Positions 11,601-24,247 of a DNA stretch of 64,000 bases are shown here, in pieces. The notes beneath the pieces were generated by a model, which saw only the letters and a list, made by a program, of their open reading frames with translations, was not told the DNA's origin and did no database searches. Position numbers and translations under genes: made by a program. The stretch is taken from positions 34,724,001-34,788,000 of the forward strand of contig JARDYH010000004.1 of assembly GCA_029215795.1 (NCBI GenBank), written 5' to 3'. The stretch is from Anniella stebbinsi. Lineage: Eukaryota; Chordata; Lepidosauria; Squamata; Anniellidae. Position 1 is the stretch's first letter. Each line of letters opens with the position of its first letter.

Positions 11601-14600
11601 CCATCAACTAGATTCAGGAGAAAATAAAAATGGTAGGGGTTGAGCCAGATGCAAAACAGTGTCTCAGTGGGCAAAGGAAATTACTGACAACACCCAAGGA
11701 GCCTACAGTGAAATGACCTGCCTATACAAACACAAATCCACATACAACTTACTACAAACCAGGGATTCTAACCGTCTAATTTTGGGACGGAGGAAGACTT
11801 TTGTTGCTGCTTTTCTTATACAATTAGGAATCAGAAACTTTTGCTAATCTACTGCAAATCATCCAATGATCTACAGCAGAACCTAGTCTATCTTCTGCCT
11901 GCCCCTGCCCTAGATCACACTACAGGATCCTCTACAACAACAGTGGGCAACCTGTCACCGTCAGCCTAATTTCAAAAGCCCCTTGCAAGTGAGAAGGTTC
12001 AGACATCTGGCAAGAGCAATTTGATCCCTCCGAGAAAAGGGGCAACCCAAAAAAGAGGGAAAAGGGATGGCCCAACCCACCACCAGCACATGGCTCCCAA
12101 CAGATTAATCCCAAGGGAAAGAGGTCCCCCACCCCTGTGACAGAAAAGAGGTCTCCTACCCCTGCGACAGAAAAAAAAGGTCCCCTACCCCTGCAACATA
12201 CTGGGCTTCCACAGACATGACAATATGGGAAGAACTCAAGGAAGGTATCAAATTCGAAAACCACTTTACTAGAGTTTTGAATTCAGGCTCCACAATGCAT
12301 TTTATACCCTGAGCAGAGTTTTGAATTCAGGCTCCACAATGCATTTTATACCCTGAGCAATTTGTTTCAATGGGGAAATGAATTTGAGTTGTGGTGTGGG
12401 CATTTTAAAGCTGGCAGTATTCAAGAAGGAACACCACTCAGGATGCGTCAAACCCCTACAGCCCCCTAATCATCTGCCATCCACTAATGTCCTGGGCAGA
12501 TTTTGCATATTTCAAGGATTACAAGGATGATTTTGAAAAGGGCGAATGTATAATAAGAATGCTAAATGAGACACTTACACCCTGCTTTCTCTTCTGTTTC
12601 TCGGGCTTCACATCATCTTCTATGATCAGCTCAATACCAGTCTCGCTCCGTAGAACTTCTTTTAAATCCTCTTCCAGGTTAGGTGTCTGTGGCTGCCGTT
12701 AGTGATGCAGGGGAGAAGAAAAACACAACAGGGAGTGGTGAGGAGCAGAGCAGCTTCAAAAGTATGGATTGGCAGCTTGGTGGCATTCAGTTCCTAAAGA
12801 TATATATTTGCTTCACCCTGAAGGATCACTTCCATCCATTTTCCCAATGTGTTGCATAGTATTTGGGATCTATTTTGTTAATATATACTAAGGAAAACAT
12901 CATCCAGAGAAGCATAAAGCCATCAGATAGACCAATAAAACTGGCCTGTTTATTCTAATGGAGAATACTTAGAATTAACATAACCCCAGGCCCTTCTTTT
13001 AGTTTTAATAGGAAGCATCAGTTCATTCAAGCAACATATAAGGAAATTCCGGTTGAATACTGGCTTTTTGCTTAAATTTGGACTCTGTCTGGGGTCCATC
13101 TCCTGGAGGTGTCCTAGGAAATCACAACACTGGAAGCACAGTAAAATACAACGTAAGAAAGATTCATGAAATAGCTGAAAACATACCAAAGGCCTCATGG
13201 GTCCGTACTTCTCTAGCGCATTCTTGAAAGGTGTGGGTGTATGAGGTGTGTTGTCTGCTATGTATTTCTGATCAGGCGTCACAAACCTGGAAAGACAAAA
13301 GAGGAGGGGAAAGAGTTCTGGATATGCAGTGCACGGTTGGATTCAGATGAACAGCTGAGGCAGTGATTTAGTTAATGAAGCCATCAAAGGGCAATTTTGA
13401 GAGAGAGAAAAAGAGAGTGGGGGGAGAGCACATTGAGAATACTCATACTTGTCACAAAACCCTCATTCACTCATTGCCCTCCGCATATTTACTTTATACC
13501 CGGAGGGGGCAGGGTTACACCCGTTAGCCCTGCCCCCAGCATATCACACCCTGGTGGCCTCATCCCCCAATGTCCACATGTTGAGAACATCTGTAAAGGG
13601 GAGTTTCTATATGTAAGTACTCATGTCAATGGGAACTCCTGGATCACACAGGGATCCTGATGCTCTGAGCATTTCTATGTGTACAGCTGCAAGCACATAG
13701 GTTCTGCTTTACCTTCACACTGCCAAAACAAATTATGTCAGGGGGCATATGTCAGGAATTGTGAAACTGGGGGTACAGCCGGGGGGCATAGTCCCACTAC
13801 TCTTATGGGCATAGAGAAAATGGATGGAGGTCAACAAATAGCTAGAAAATTGGAAAAAGCAGAAGGAGATGAGCATCCAAAGCAGGTCACAAAGGGGAGA
13901 AACATGTTCTTAGGATGCAAAATAGTAGTCAGTAGATGCACACAGGAGACAATCTTTTTGCTAGAAGACTTATTCTTAACCCCTGAAGAAGGCCTCAGAA
14001 TAAGAAACAGGGCGTTGGGCCTTTTTGTGAATAAACTATTTTGCCTCCTGAAAAGGTGTTTCTCTGCCTTGTGACCTAGAAAAGTGATAGGACTGCAGTT
14101 CACACATCCCACCCCCTTTCCTGGAATTCCTTTGTGCTGTGGGATGACTCAAGAGGCAATAGTTTGCGGCTCCAATATGGAAGTGTCAGAGCTGAACCAT
14201 CACTACACCAAGCAACAGTGATGTGGATTTTCTTGAAAATTTTGCAATGGCGTATATGGAGTGTAAACCAATCTAACAGGTTTATTTCACCACTACTTAG
14301 TAAACAAAACTAAAAAGTATCTCATGTTATGTCCCAAGAGCCATAGATATTTGAACTGAAATATTTTGACTGATTAGGGCAAAAGTTAAATAAAGCACAC
14401 CATGCAATCCTATACTGTGCACTCCTATACCTACCGACTCAGGAGTAAGTCCCAATGACTTCAAAAGGGCCTACTCCCAAGTAAACAGGTGCAGCATTGC
14501 AGCCTTCATATGGTTTAAATGTCATATTCAAACAAATTCAAAGATTTATGTGGAAGTTGCTTTTATTGAAATTCTTGTAAAAATTGAAAGACAATAGCAG

Positions 14601-17600
14601 ATACTTCCATTACAATGTTTACATCTACGGAAATAAACCAAACTGAAAACTGTTGGCATACTAGTTTTAGCACACGCAAAGAACTATACATAGCATGGCT
14701 GTTCACTCAATTTTACAGAACAATCGTGTTTACAAATGGGCAACTTTCCGTGGAATAATTCCAAGAAATTTTCCACCTCACATCAACTGCCAGTAGCCAC
14801 ATCAGCTCTTGCTGGAATCCATCCTACATAGTAGTACTTCACTACTATTCCCTTACACACTTCCCAGTTTCTTATCAAGTGAAATTTCAATTGTTTTTGC
14901 TTCAGGCCTCCATTCAAGTGCAACACCCATCATTCCCAAACAAATAACTCAATATGGTTAGTTACCAGCATTCATAAAAATGCAAAAGCGTTTAACAATG
15001 CCTGGACACCAGCTCACCTTAGACTCATAGAATAGTAGAATTGGAAGGGGCCTATAAGGCCATTGTCCAATCCCCTGCTCAATGCAGAAATCCATCTTAA
15101 AGCATACCTGACAGATGGTTGTCCAGCTGCTTCTTGAATGCTTCTAGTGTGGAAGAGCCCACCACCTCCCTAGGCAATTGCTTCCATTGTCGTACGGCTC
15201 TAACAGTCAGGAAATTTTTCCTGATGTCCAGCCGGAATCTGGCTTCCTGTTACTTGAGCCCATTATTCCACGTCCTGCACTCTGGGATGATTGAGAAGAG
15301 TTCCTGGCCCTCCTCTGTATGATAACCTTTCAAGTATTTGAAGAGTGCTATCAAGTCTCCCCTCAATCTTCTCTTCTCCAGGCTAAACATGCCTAGTTCT
15401 TTCAATCTCTCCTCATAGGGCTTTGTTTCCAGACCCCTGATCATCCTGGTTGCCCTCCTCTGAACCCCCTCCAGCCTGTCTGCATTCTTCTTGAAGTGGA
15501 CGCATAACTCCCACCTTGTTCTCCTACAGCTAAATCCTAGTTTGCCCTGAGGTCACACATTCCCCCTGGAATCAATTATTTCATACCACTATAAACCTTT
15601 GGCTACCAGAAATACTGAAGTCCCAAAAGCAGAAGCAACAGCCTGCAAGTACATTTTCATTCAAAGAGTAGTAACAACATCCTCAATGATGGGCTAGGTA
15701 CCTGACTAGTTCAAGCCAGTGCAAAGGAGAGCCCTACATTTGCCACTACTAGCCTGGAATGACTCTGAAGGTATGGAAGGGAGGAGCTGTTGATGCTACA
15801 TTGCTCTATCCCATTCTTTCTTGTAGAAAGGTCAGTCCAGCTTAGAATGGGATCACAGTGGTTTCTCATCTACATTCACGCCATCTTAGCTTGACTATTA
15901 CTACTACTCTAGGATTAGGCGCGCTCACACCCACCACTAGGCCCAGACGTATCACACTGAAATCCAGACCTTCCTGACTGCAGGATACAAGGTAAGGTGG
16001 GAACGATGGGAAGAAAAGAAGACTTACGCAGAGTTTTTCTGGAGCAACGGTGTCTTGTCTCTGTGTAGTGGGGTTGTCACTATCACTTTTTGGCTGCACA
16101 CAGGTGTGGAAGTTAAGGAGGGGTTCTCAAGGTCAAGAGTGTCTTGTTTGGTCCAAAAATTCAGGAACTTCCAAATCAAGTGAAGAAATAATAAATATGC
16201 ATCACCACACGAGGCAGAAGAGAGCTCACAAAGGTGTTTGGTTAATCTTGTCGAATTAAGAAATAGATTGGTTTGTAAGAATTTTTGATACAATATGGCA
16301 ACACAGGAAGACAACAATCATTTTCCAAGAGAAAAAGGCAATCTTAGGGCACAACCCTATGCAGCTTTAGACAGACAAAAGTCCTACATCTCCCAGCATT
16401 CCCCAGCCAGCAATGAATTGTTGGGGCGGGGTTCTGTCTAAACATGCATCGGATTGCGCCCTTAATGTCAGTCATTTCTAGAGCTTCAGGGTTGAGTAGA
16501 GCCTTCATAGATCATGTGAGCACAGTGGAGGATGCCTTACAGAGCTTCCTGTCCCCTCTCGTAGATGCCGGAGTCTTCCTTCCTCATAGGGATGGGTCAA
16601 AAATGCACAGGGGCCGGACAGCTCGCCAGACACCCTGCGCTCGGCTCCCTCAGGCTCTACAGAATATGCCCAGCAGATTTTCGCCCCGTAGTTAAGACAT
16701 AACTTTTTAACAAAGCCTTTGATGGCTAAATTCACCAAGACCACACATAGTTTTACTGTTTTTAAATTCTATACTGGTTTTAGCTTATTAATGGTTTAAT
16801 TTGTTTTTAGTTGTGTATATTTATTGCTTTATATTGTTTGTATGATTTTATCTCTACGCTGCCCTGAGATCCTTGCGATATAGAGCGAGACACAAATGTT
16901 CTAATAATAAATAAATAAATAAATGGTCCCTTGTGGGACTGGTCCTCTTGGACGTGGGGAAATTGTATTAGTCCTCTTCCCCGCCCTGCCAATGGGGGGC
17001 CTTAAAGGCGTCCCCCTGCACCCATTGGGGCCTGAACGCCTAAAACCCTTCCACTCTAATGGTGGCTGCCATTGGAGTGGAAAGGAAAAACTCTTCTCCT
17101 CCTCCTCCACCCCTGACACCCATTGGGGCCTAAAAGGGCCTCTTCACGCAAGCATTAAGAGGCCTTTTCAGGCACCGATAGGTATGGCAGGGGGCAGGAA
17201 AGCACGCTGGTTATTTCGGCTGAATAACTAAACGTGGTGTAAAAAAGTCCCGACAGACAACACAATAACCAACCATTGACTATTTAACCCACCACTGGTT
17301 ATCATGTCATCCGAACCCAGTCAGGGTTTCACAGAGAGGGAGCCCTTACACTAAAAACTCCGAGTGGACCCTAAACTGACTTCAGGTCCACGTGCACCTC
17401 GCCTGATAATCTCAGTAACCAGGGCAGCCTGATAATGGAGAAAACACGTTCTCAAATATCCTTTGTCTATGCTGAGTTATCAGTACAAACATGAAATACC
17501 TGAGCCCCTTTGTATCTTTGAATTATGAGGTTTATGTCAAGGCCAAAGAAGGCTAGGCTACGATTACTGATCAGCAGTTCCCTTTCCTAGGCAGGCATTC

Positions 17601-20600
17601 CAAGAGATCAATAAGAAATTCATATAGTAAGCAGACACCTGATAAGAGAAACCTGAGCAAATTAAGATCAAAAACCTAACTGAAGCCGTTTTAGTTTATC
17701 AGGATAACGTGACCCAGAATAGTTTCCCATTTACATTTGAAGACACAGAAGTGTTTCAACATAACACTCTCACATCCAAACACATTCTACGGAAATGGTT
17801 TGTGCAACTGATGCTTGACATATATAGGGCTGTTGGCCTAATCTGATCTTTCTTGGGCGCAGCCATATATACAGTCTTCAAAGTTATATACTTAGAGGCA
17901 CAATCCTCTAACTTACACCTTGATGCATGTAAACCTCCAAACTCAGAGGCTTATAAGCATCCAGTGCAGTGGGAGGAATGACGGAGGTTTCTGGAAGGGG
18001 AGGGAAAGAGGCTGGAGAGGCTTCGGGATAGCTCATATCTCAGCCTCACTCTCCACCCCACCCACTAGAACACCCCCCTTCTCCCCCTCCCTGAGGTTGA
18101 GTTCCCAGACAGGCAGCCCACACAGTTCTTTTCATTCTGGCTGTGAGGGAGTGTGGAGTGCAGATTATCAAAGGTCAGAGCGCTGTCTCTGACTTCAGAT
18201 CCAGGAATCCTATGCCCACCCTCCAGATGCTGTCTAGAGGCCATTGGATTGTTCCTCCCAATGTAGTAGTAACAAAAGAGTAACTTCCATGATTTTTTAA
18301 AAAAAACATAATTGATAAACAGGCTCTAAGGCAATTTTGTAAATATACCAAGGAATGTACAAGAATCGTTGAACAAGGCCCATTCGCAGATGCAAGGGTA
18401 ATGTGTTCTCCAAAAATGTTTGTAAATTGTCAATCATATGGTCAGATTCCAAAAATGTGCAAGTTTTTATTGAACAAACAATTCGCAATTGTTCCTTTTA
18501 GTCTACGGGTGAAGTTGTGCAACTATGGAAAATTTTGCATTATTTTCAAGTTCAATGTGCACTATTTTTGTCATTCGCACGAATTGAACAGAGATCGAAA
18601 TGGTTGCAGCAAACGAGATGAGAAGATCATGGATCTGATGTTCAGAGAATCTGGGCAAATGCAAACATTGCTTGTTCACATTTCGACTTCCACAACTCAA
18701 TTGAGCAGTTCGCTCAAGTAAAAACAGGGTGGAGCGCAGCCCACCTTAAATAAATGGATGACATCACAAGAAGGCGATTTGCCACAATCTAAAATATTGT
18801 ACCTGGAAGTAGCCACAGTGCCCACCCATTAGTCACTTGGCACCTACTCACCTGGGAAGGGGAGAATGGCAGCGTTTTAACAGGAGTGCTCTTGACAGGG
18901 GTGCTCTTAGGGGTCATGCAGTTACAGGAGTCCAGAAAGGAGAGACTAGTGCTGGTGCCCCACTCTGAAACTGGCGAGAGACTGATCTTCCTCTTCTTCT
19001 GCCGCTTAAGCACAGACGGTGGTGTGCCGAAGCTCATGTCCGTGTGCGGGGAGATGGGGATGAGCTCGCCCTTGCTGCCTTTGCTCAGATCCGAAATGGT
19101 GTGGCCATCCAAACGGTACTCTGTCACGTTCTGTGAGGAGGAGGAGTAAGGCTTGATGGATGTTTGCCTATCTGGGCTGTTACTTGCAGATAGGTCATCA
19201 GGAAGGTCAAACTGAGACAGATCACACCAACCATCTGGGTCCTGCCAGAACAGGAAAATTGAGAAAAGGTCTGAGACAAGGGTAAAACTGCAGAAACACA
19301 ATGCTGGGAATAGGTGGAAGAATAACTCAATACCAATACTTAAACTGAATTATGATATACTAAATGCACAGCTCAGTTGTGGAATAATTTGTCTACCTAT
19401 ATACGAGGCGTGGGCAACTTCTTTTGGCCTATAACTCCCATCACCCCAAGCCAGCATAGCCAATGGTGGGGGGTGATGTGGATTTGTGACCAAGTTGCAG
19501 ACCCCAGCTGGGTAAGATCTTGGTTATATTATTGGGTTTCCCCCTTAGGTGACTCTCCTTTTAAGAGAATGACTACAATAGTGGGGTTGGTACAAGTCTA
19601 AATTTTCCTACACACAAACACCATAATTGCCTAAGCACCATGAATCACAATAAGGAACATATCCTAGAATGATCTGCAACTAATGTTTTCCTAAAATTTG
19701 TATACAGTAAACATACTCTGTATGAAGCTTGCCAGCTACCACATTCACATTAAGAAAAAGTTTTCACAGATATGTTGCTCTTTACTGTGAGACTGTTTTC
19801 ATTCACAACATGCTTAACTAGAAGCTACCAGGGGTCCCCAAGCTTTTTGGGTCAATGGGCACATTTGGAATTTTGAGTGTTGAGGGCACTTTCACAGAAA
19901 AGCTGCGAAGGAGGCAGGGGCACTCTCCCTTTCATGAAATGGCTGCCACGGTGGCCATGGGCGGTCGTAAAACACCCATTTCTCAAAAGAAAAATTGGCC
20001 AGATGGTCAGATTAAAAAAAAGAAGTAACTTGCCCAGGAACCTAATTACATAGAAGATGTAGGGGCTGAGCTCCAAAACACAAATAAAGGTAGCACTGAA
20101 CTCAAATAAAGATAGCACAAGAGGGCAACACTTTGCCTGAAGCATACCAACCTCCCATTTTTTTTAAAAAACCTCCAAAAATAAAATAAGAAGCAGGAGA
20201 GGCAGACAGCCTGGCGTATACCAAGAGAGGTATCCACAGGCACCACACATTGGAGACCCCCAGAGTTGGCTCCTTAAATCTCACAGTGGGCTTCAAAAGA
20301 CTGTGGGGGGATACAGCGCATAGGGGTTGGCTTTCTTCCAGTTTTCTACATGTACTAATGTCTAGACTCTCAGCCAAGAAAACAAAACCCCAGAGTAAGC
20401 TATGGGGGTAGGGGGAGATGGAATTTCAAGTATTTTGACAATTCCCTGCAGATAGCACAGAAGAGGCCCTGAGGATAAGCACAGCCCAGATGCAAACTCC
20501 CCACCCTTGACTTTATTCTGGCAATGTACACCAATCTGCCTCTTACAGATTCGATCATGTCCAGGGCTTCCGTAATGGCTGGGACTGCAGTGGGGCACAA

Positions 20601-23600
20601 GTAACTGCCTGCTTCAACCACCCATGTGTATGTGGAGAAACCTTCCTCCAGAGCACTGTCAGGCGCCGCTGTGCTTCCTGACGCTCCCTGGATGTGCTCC
20701 TCCGCCAGGCTTTCAGCGAGTTGCTCAGAAGGCAACATTTGCAAGCCAACCGGTTCTTTCTCAGCGGCTTCCTCCTCTTTGATGTCCAAGGCCTGAACAG
20801 GCCAGTTGGTTAAAAAGGTTTGCTGTTGAAGGCGAAGGAGAATTCGCATCATTACCAAGCAATTACAAAATCCGTATCTCAGCTATAGCCAAAGAGCATC
20901 AAGGTTGCAAAACTTAGCTACTAGAATCAGGAGGCAAAGGCCCAAACTACTTGACAGGATTAAATCAAGGCTTGCGTGAACTTCATTCAAATCCTGCACA
21001 GAAAAATGCACAAAGGAACAACCTATTTCGAAACCTATTTCTGTGGTTTCAAAGAAAATAAATTAGTTCCTCCCTTTAAGCCTGCTGCTAAATGAAATCT
21101 TGCTTGCTCAGAACTCGCGCCCCTTGCCTTTTTCCCTTCCCCAACCATTGACAAGCTAGGCCAGTCTCTAAAGTCTGGCGCCATCCAGGCGTGTCAAAAC
21201 AACAAGTCCCATCATGCCCAGAACACATGGCCCTTGGCCAGTCTGACTGGAGATGTAGTACAACACATCTGGAGGGCACCACAGTGGGGAAAGCGGAGTT
21301 GGATGACACAATGCAAACTGCGTCTCACAATGTGGAAGGGTTGAACACTTACGAAGAGCACAGTTCTGCATGCCTTCCCTTATCAGCCTTCCTTCATCCA
21401 CCGTTTGACCCACTCAATTAAAGTGGTTTTGCAAAAATAAATTATGTAAATGTATAAATGAAATTTGCAACCTTATGCATATACAGGCGGATTAATTTAA
21501 GACTGCATTGAGTACTGTGACATTTCCTCACCTGGAAGTGTTACAAAAACTAAATTTCCTTGGTTGTGGGGAGACAGAATTGTTTGGCAGTACCTGGTTT
21601 TCAGCTTCCGGTGCAGTTTGGCTTTCTTTGCCTTCCACTTCCAACAGCAGATAGAGGGGCTTGGATTCTTTTGTTTCACTAAGAAAGCCTCCTATGTCCA
21701 CCTTCCTTTTGATTGTGGAATTCCAGTGGTTTTTCACAGCATTGTCAGTCCTGTAAAAATAAGACAACACAATGTGTGCATGCATGCATGCATGCATGAA
21801 AAGCCAACCACAAAAGGAGGAGCAGCCGGGCATTCCCCTGTTCATCTGAGCCAGCCCGTTGTCGTTCAGAACAAATTAGAGGCCCTTGTACTGAGGAAGG
21901 AGCCTACCTCCCTGGCAGCAACTTTGCAATCTCAGCCCATCGGTTCCCCAGAACCTTGTGTGCCTCGCAGATTATACGGTCTTCCTCCTCTGTCCATGAT
22001 GACTTCTTCACCTCGGGGTTCAAGTGGTTGTGCCAGCGTTCCCGACACTGCTTTCCCAGCCGGCCTTTCAGGTGCTTGGCTATGAGCGTCCATTGCTTTG
22101 TGCCATATTTTTTCACCAGTTCAATGACCTTGCAGCAGAAATAAGACGAACGGTTACAAAGTATTCTCTTGCCTGTAGTTTGTTTGTCCTTCGCATTCAA
22201 CAATGTCAAGATGCACCGATAAAAGTTATTGAGAACTCCCGTTTTCCTTAAATGTGAGTAATCAGGATTAGAGATCTAGATCCTCCACTGTCCCACCCTT
22301 CATATCAGAATCCATGTCAATGTGATGCAGATGGCACACGCCCACACACACTGTTCTCATAGATATTTTTCCATAGAAAAGACAGAACAAAGTAAATGCT
22401 ATTACTACGACTTCTCATGCTAGACCACAGAGCCTATAGGGAAAGCATGAAGATCAATCCAAGGGCTACAATGACTTTGGCAATGTATATCTGCTCAAGT
22501 CTAGGAATGCCACGAGTGCCCAACTGGGTGTGGAATTCAGGCAGCCCCCCCCCCCCGCATCTGCATCTTCCCGGAATCAGTCAGGCGCTCCCAGTATGAG
22601 CGTGGACCCCCAAGTGCCGAAATCATGCACTTCCCCTTCCTGCATCAATGGCAGCCACCACTGACGTAACGGGAATTGCGCGATTTTGGGAACTTCTGTA
22701 AATTGCATGCTTCCATTTGCACCTTTATCCTTGCATCAATGGGGCCTTTAAGGCCGCCATTGGCATGGAGGGGAAGAAGTGCGCAATTTACAAAGGCTCC
22801 CAAAATTGCGCAATTCAACCTTGTTGCATCAATGGTGGCCGCCATTGATGCAGGAAGGGAAGTGCACAATTTCAGTGCATAAGCAGGCAGCTGCTGAGTG
22901 CTTGCTAGGCCAGGCCAATCCGAGTCTCAGAAGAGGATCCTGCAGCTCGGAGAGCAACAGGGCGGATGCTGGCAAGTTCGCTCACCCCTACTCAAGTCTG
23001 CCCCATTTCTGATCTAGAAACGGACTGTTATCAAAACCTTTTCCAATACCAGCTCTATCAATATAACATAACTATGACTCATTTAGAGGAGAGAGATCAT
23101 GGCAGTAGCCTCTACTCCCAGTGTACACATGAGCAATTCATTACCTGCCTGGAGTCTATGCATGGACAACTGCATGCGAAGGGCTCTCTATAAAATCAAG
23201 ATCCTTGGAAAAGCAGAGTTTCAAATCAGGAGAGAGATCATGGCAGTAGCCTCTACTCCCAATGTACACATGAGCAATTCATTACCTGCCTGGAGTCTAT
23301 GCATGGACAACTGCATGCGAAGGGCTCTCTATAAAATCAAGATCCTTGGAAAAGCAGAGTTTCAAATCAGGTGGAGTGCATAGTTGCATGTGTGTAGACT
23401 CCCTGCAGACATTGCTTATTTACAGTAACACTACATGGCTATCATTAGCATAAAGATTCAGTACAAATCAAAACTACTAAGACACCAACAGAACACACCT
23501 TTGCATGCTTACTCAGAAGTTAAGTCCCAGTGGTTTAAATGGAACGTATTCCCAAGTAAGTCTACAGAGCAGCCTCAATATAGTGGCTACAGTTGTAGAG

Positions 23601-24216
23601 ATAAGCCAGCATAAGGCTCTGTGCATTTTTCACAGGGATACTTAATAAACGAGTTAGCAGTACCTTGGGAAAAATAGACTCTGCATTTCATAGGCAAAGA
23701 AAAGCAGCAAACACTGATAGAACTTTAGAATAACAGGAACAAAACCAGTGATCGTTTGGGACCTACAACAGTCTTCCTGATGACTGAAAGCTAGCAAATC
23801 ATTGTTTTCACTGTAATTTTTCTTTTAATTTGAGCCTTGTCACGGTGAAATTAACATGCAGGCATTCCACCACCACTCAGACCTAAAGAAAGCTTCTACC
23901 TACAAGATGGAGTCCATTAATAACACATAGAGGATGGAATTCCAGTTTCTACAACTGTAAAAGTCAAGGCTGAGAAATAAGTTACCTTCTGATCTTCCTG
24001 TTTAGTCCAAGGACCTTTAACAAGGACAGGATTTAGTACCCTTAACCAGCGGTATTGGCACTGCTGTTCAGTGCGGTTCTAAAAGCAAATTTAAATAGAT
24101 TTATGTTAGAGGGAAGACTGCTAGGGCAAGCATAAAAAGAAACACACACTGAGAGAATGCAACCTTATTTAGCTAGCAGCTTGATTTTGTTAATTTTGCC
24201 TTCCATTTGTCTCTGC

Positions 24217-24247
<31 letters not shown>

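Noticed and set aside
13679..14074. 131-aa plus-strand frame
   Set aside because: Antisense in a MYBL2 intron and ending in a CCTGAAGAAGG/ATAAAC retroelement-like tail; more likely an old repeat.
16926..17231. 102-aa GC-rich plus-strand frame as a gene
   Set aside because: Part of a repetitive DNA-transposon fragment inside a MYBL2 intron.
20400..20858. 152-aa minus-strand frame taken as a free gene
   Set aside because: It is MYBL2 exon 7 extended into flanking introns; the real borders are 20547-20822.
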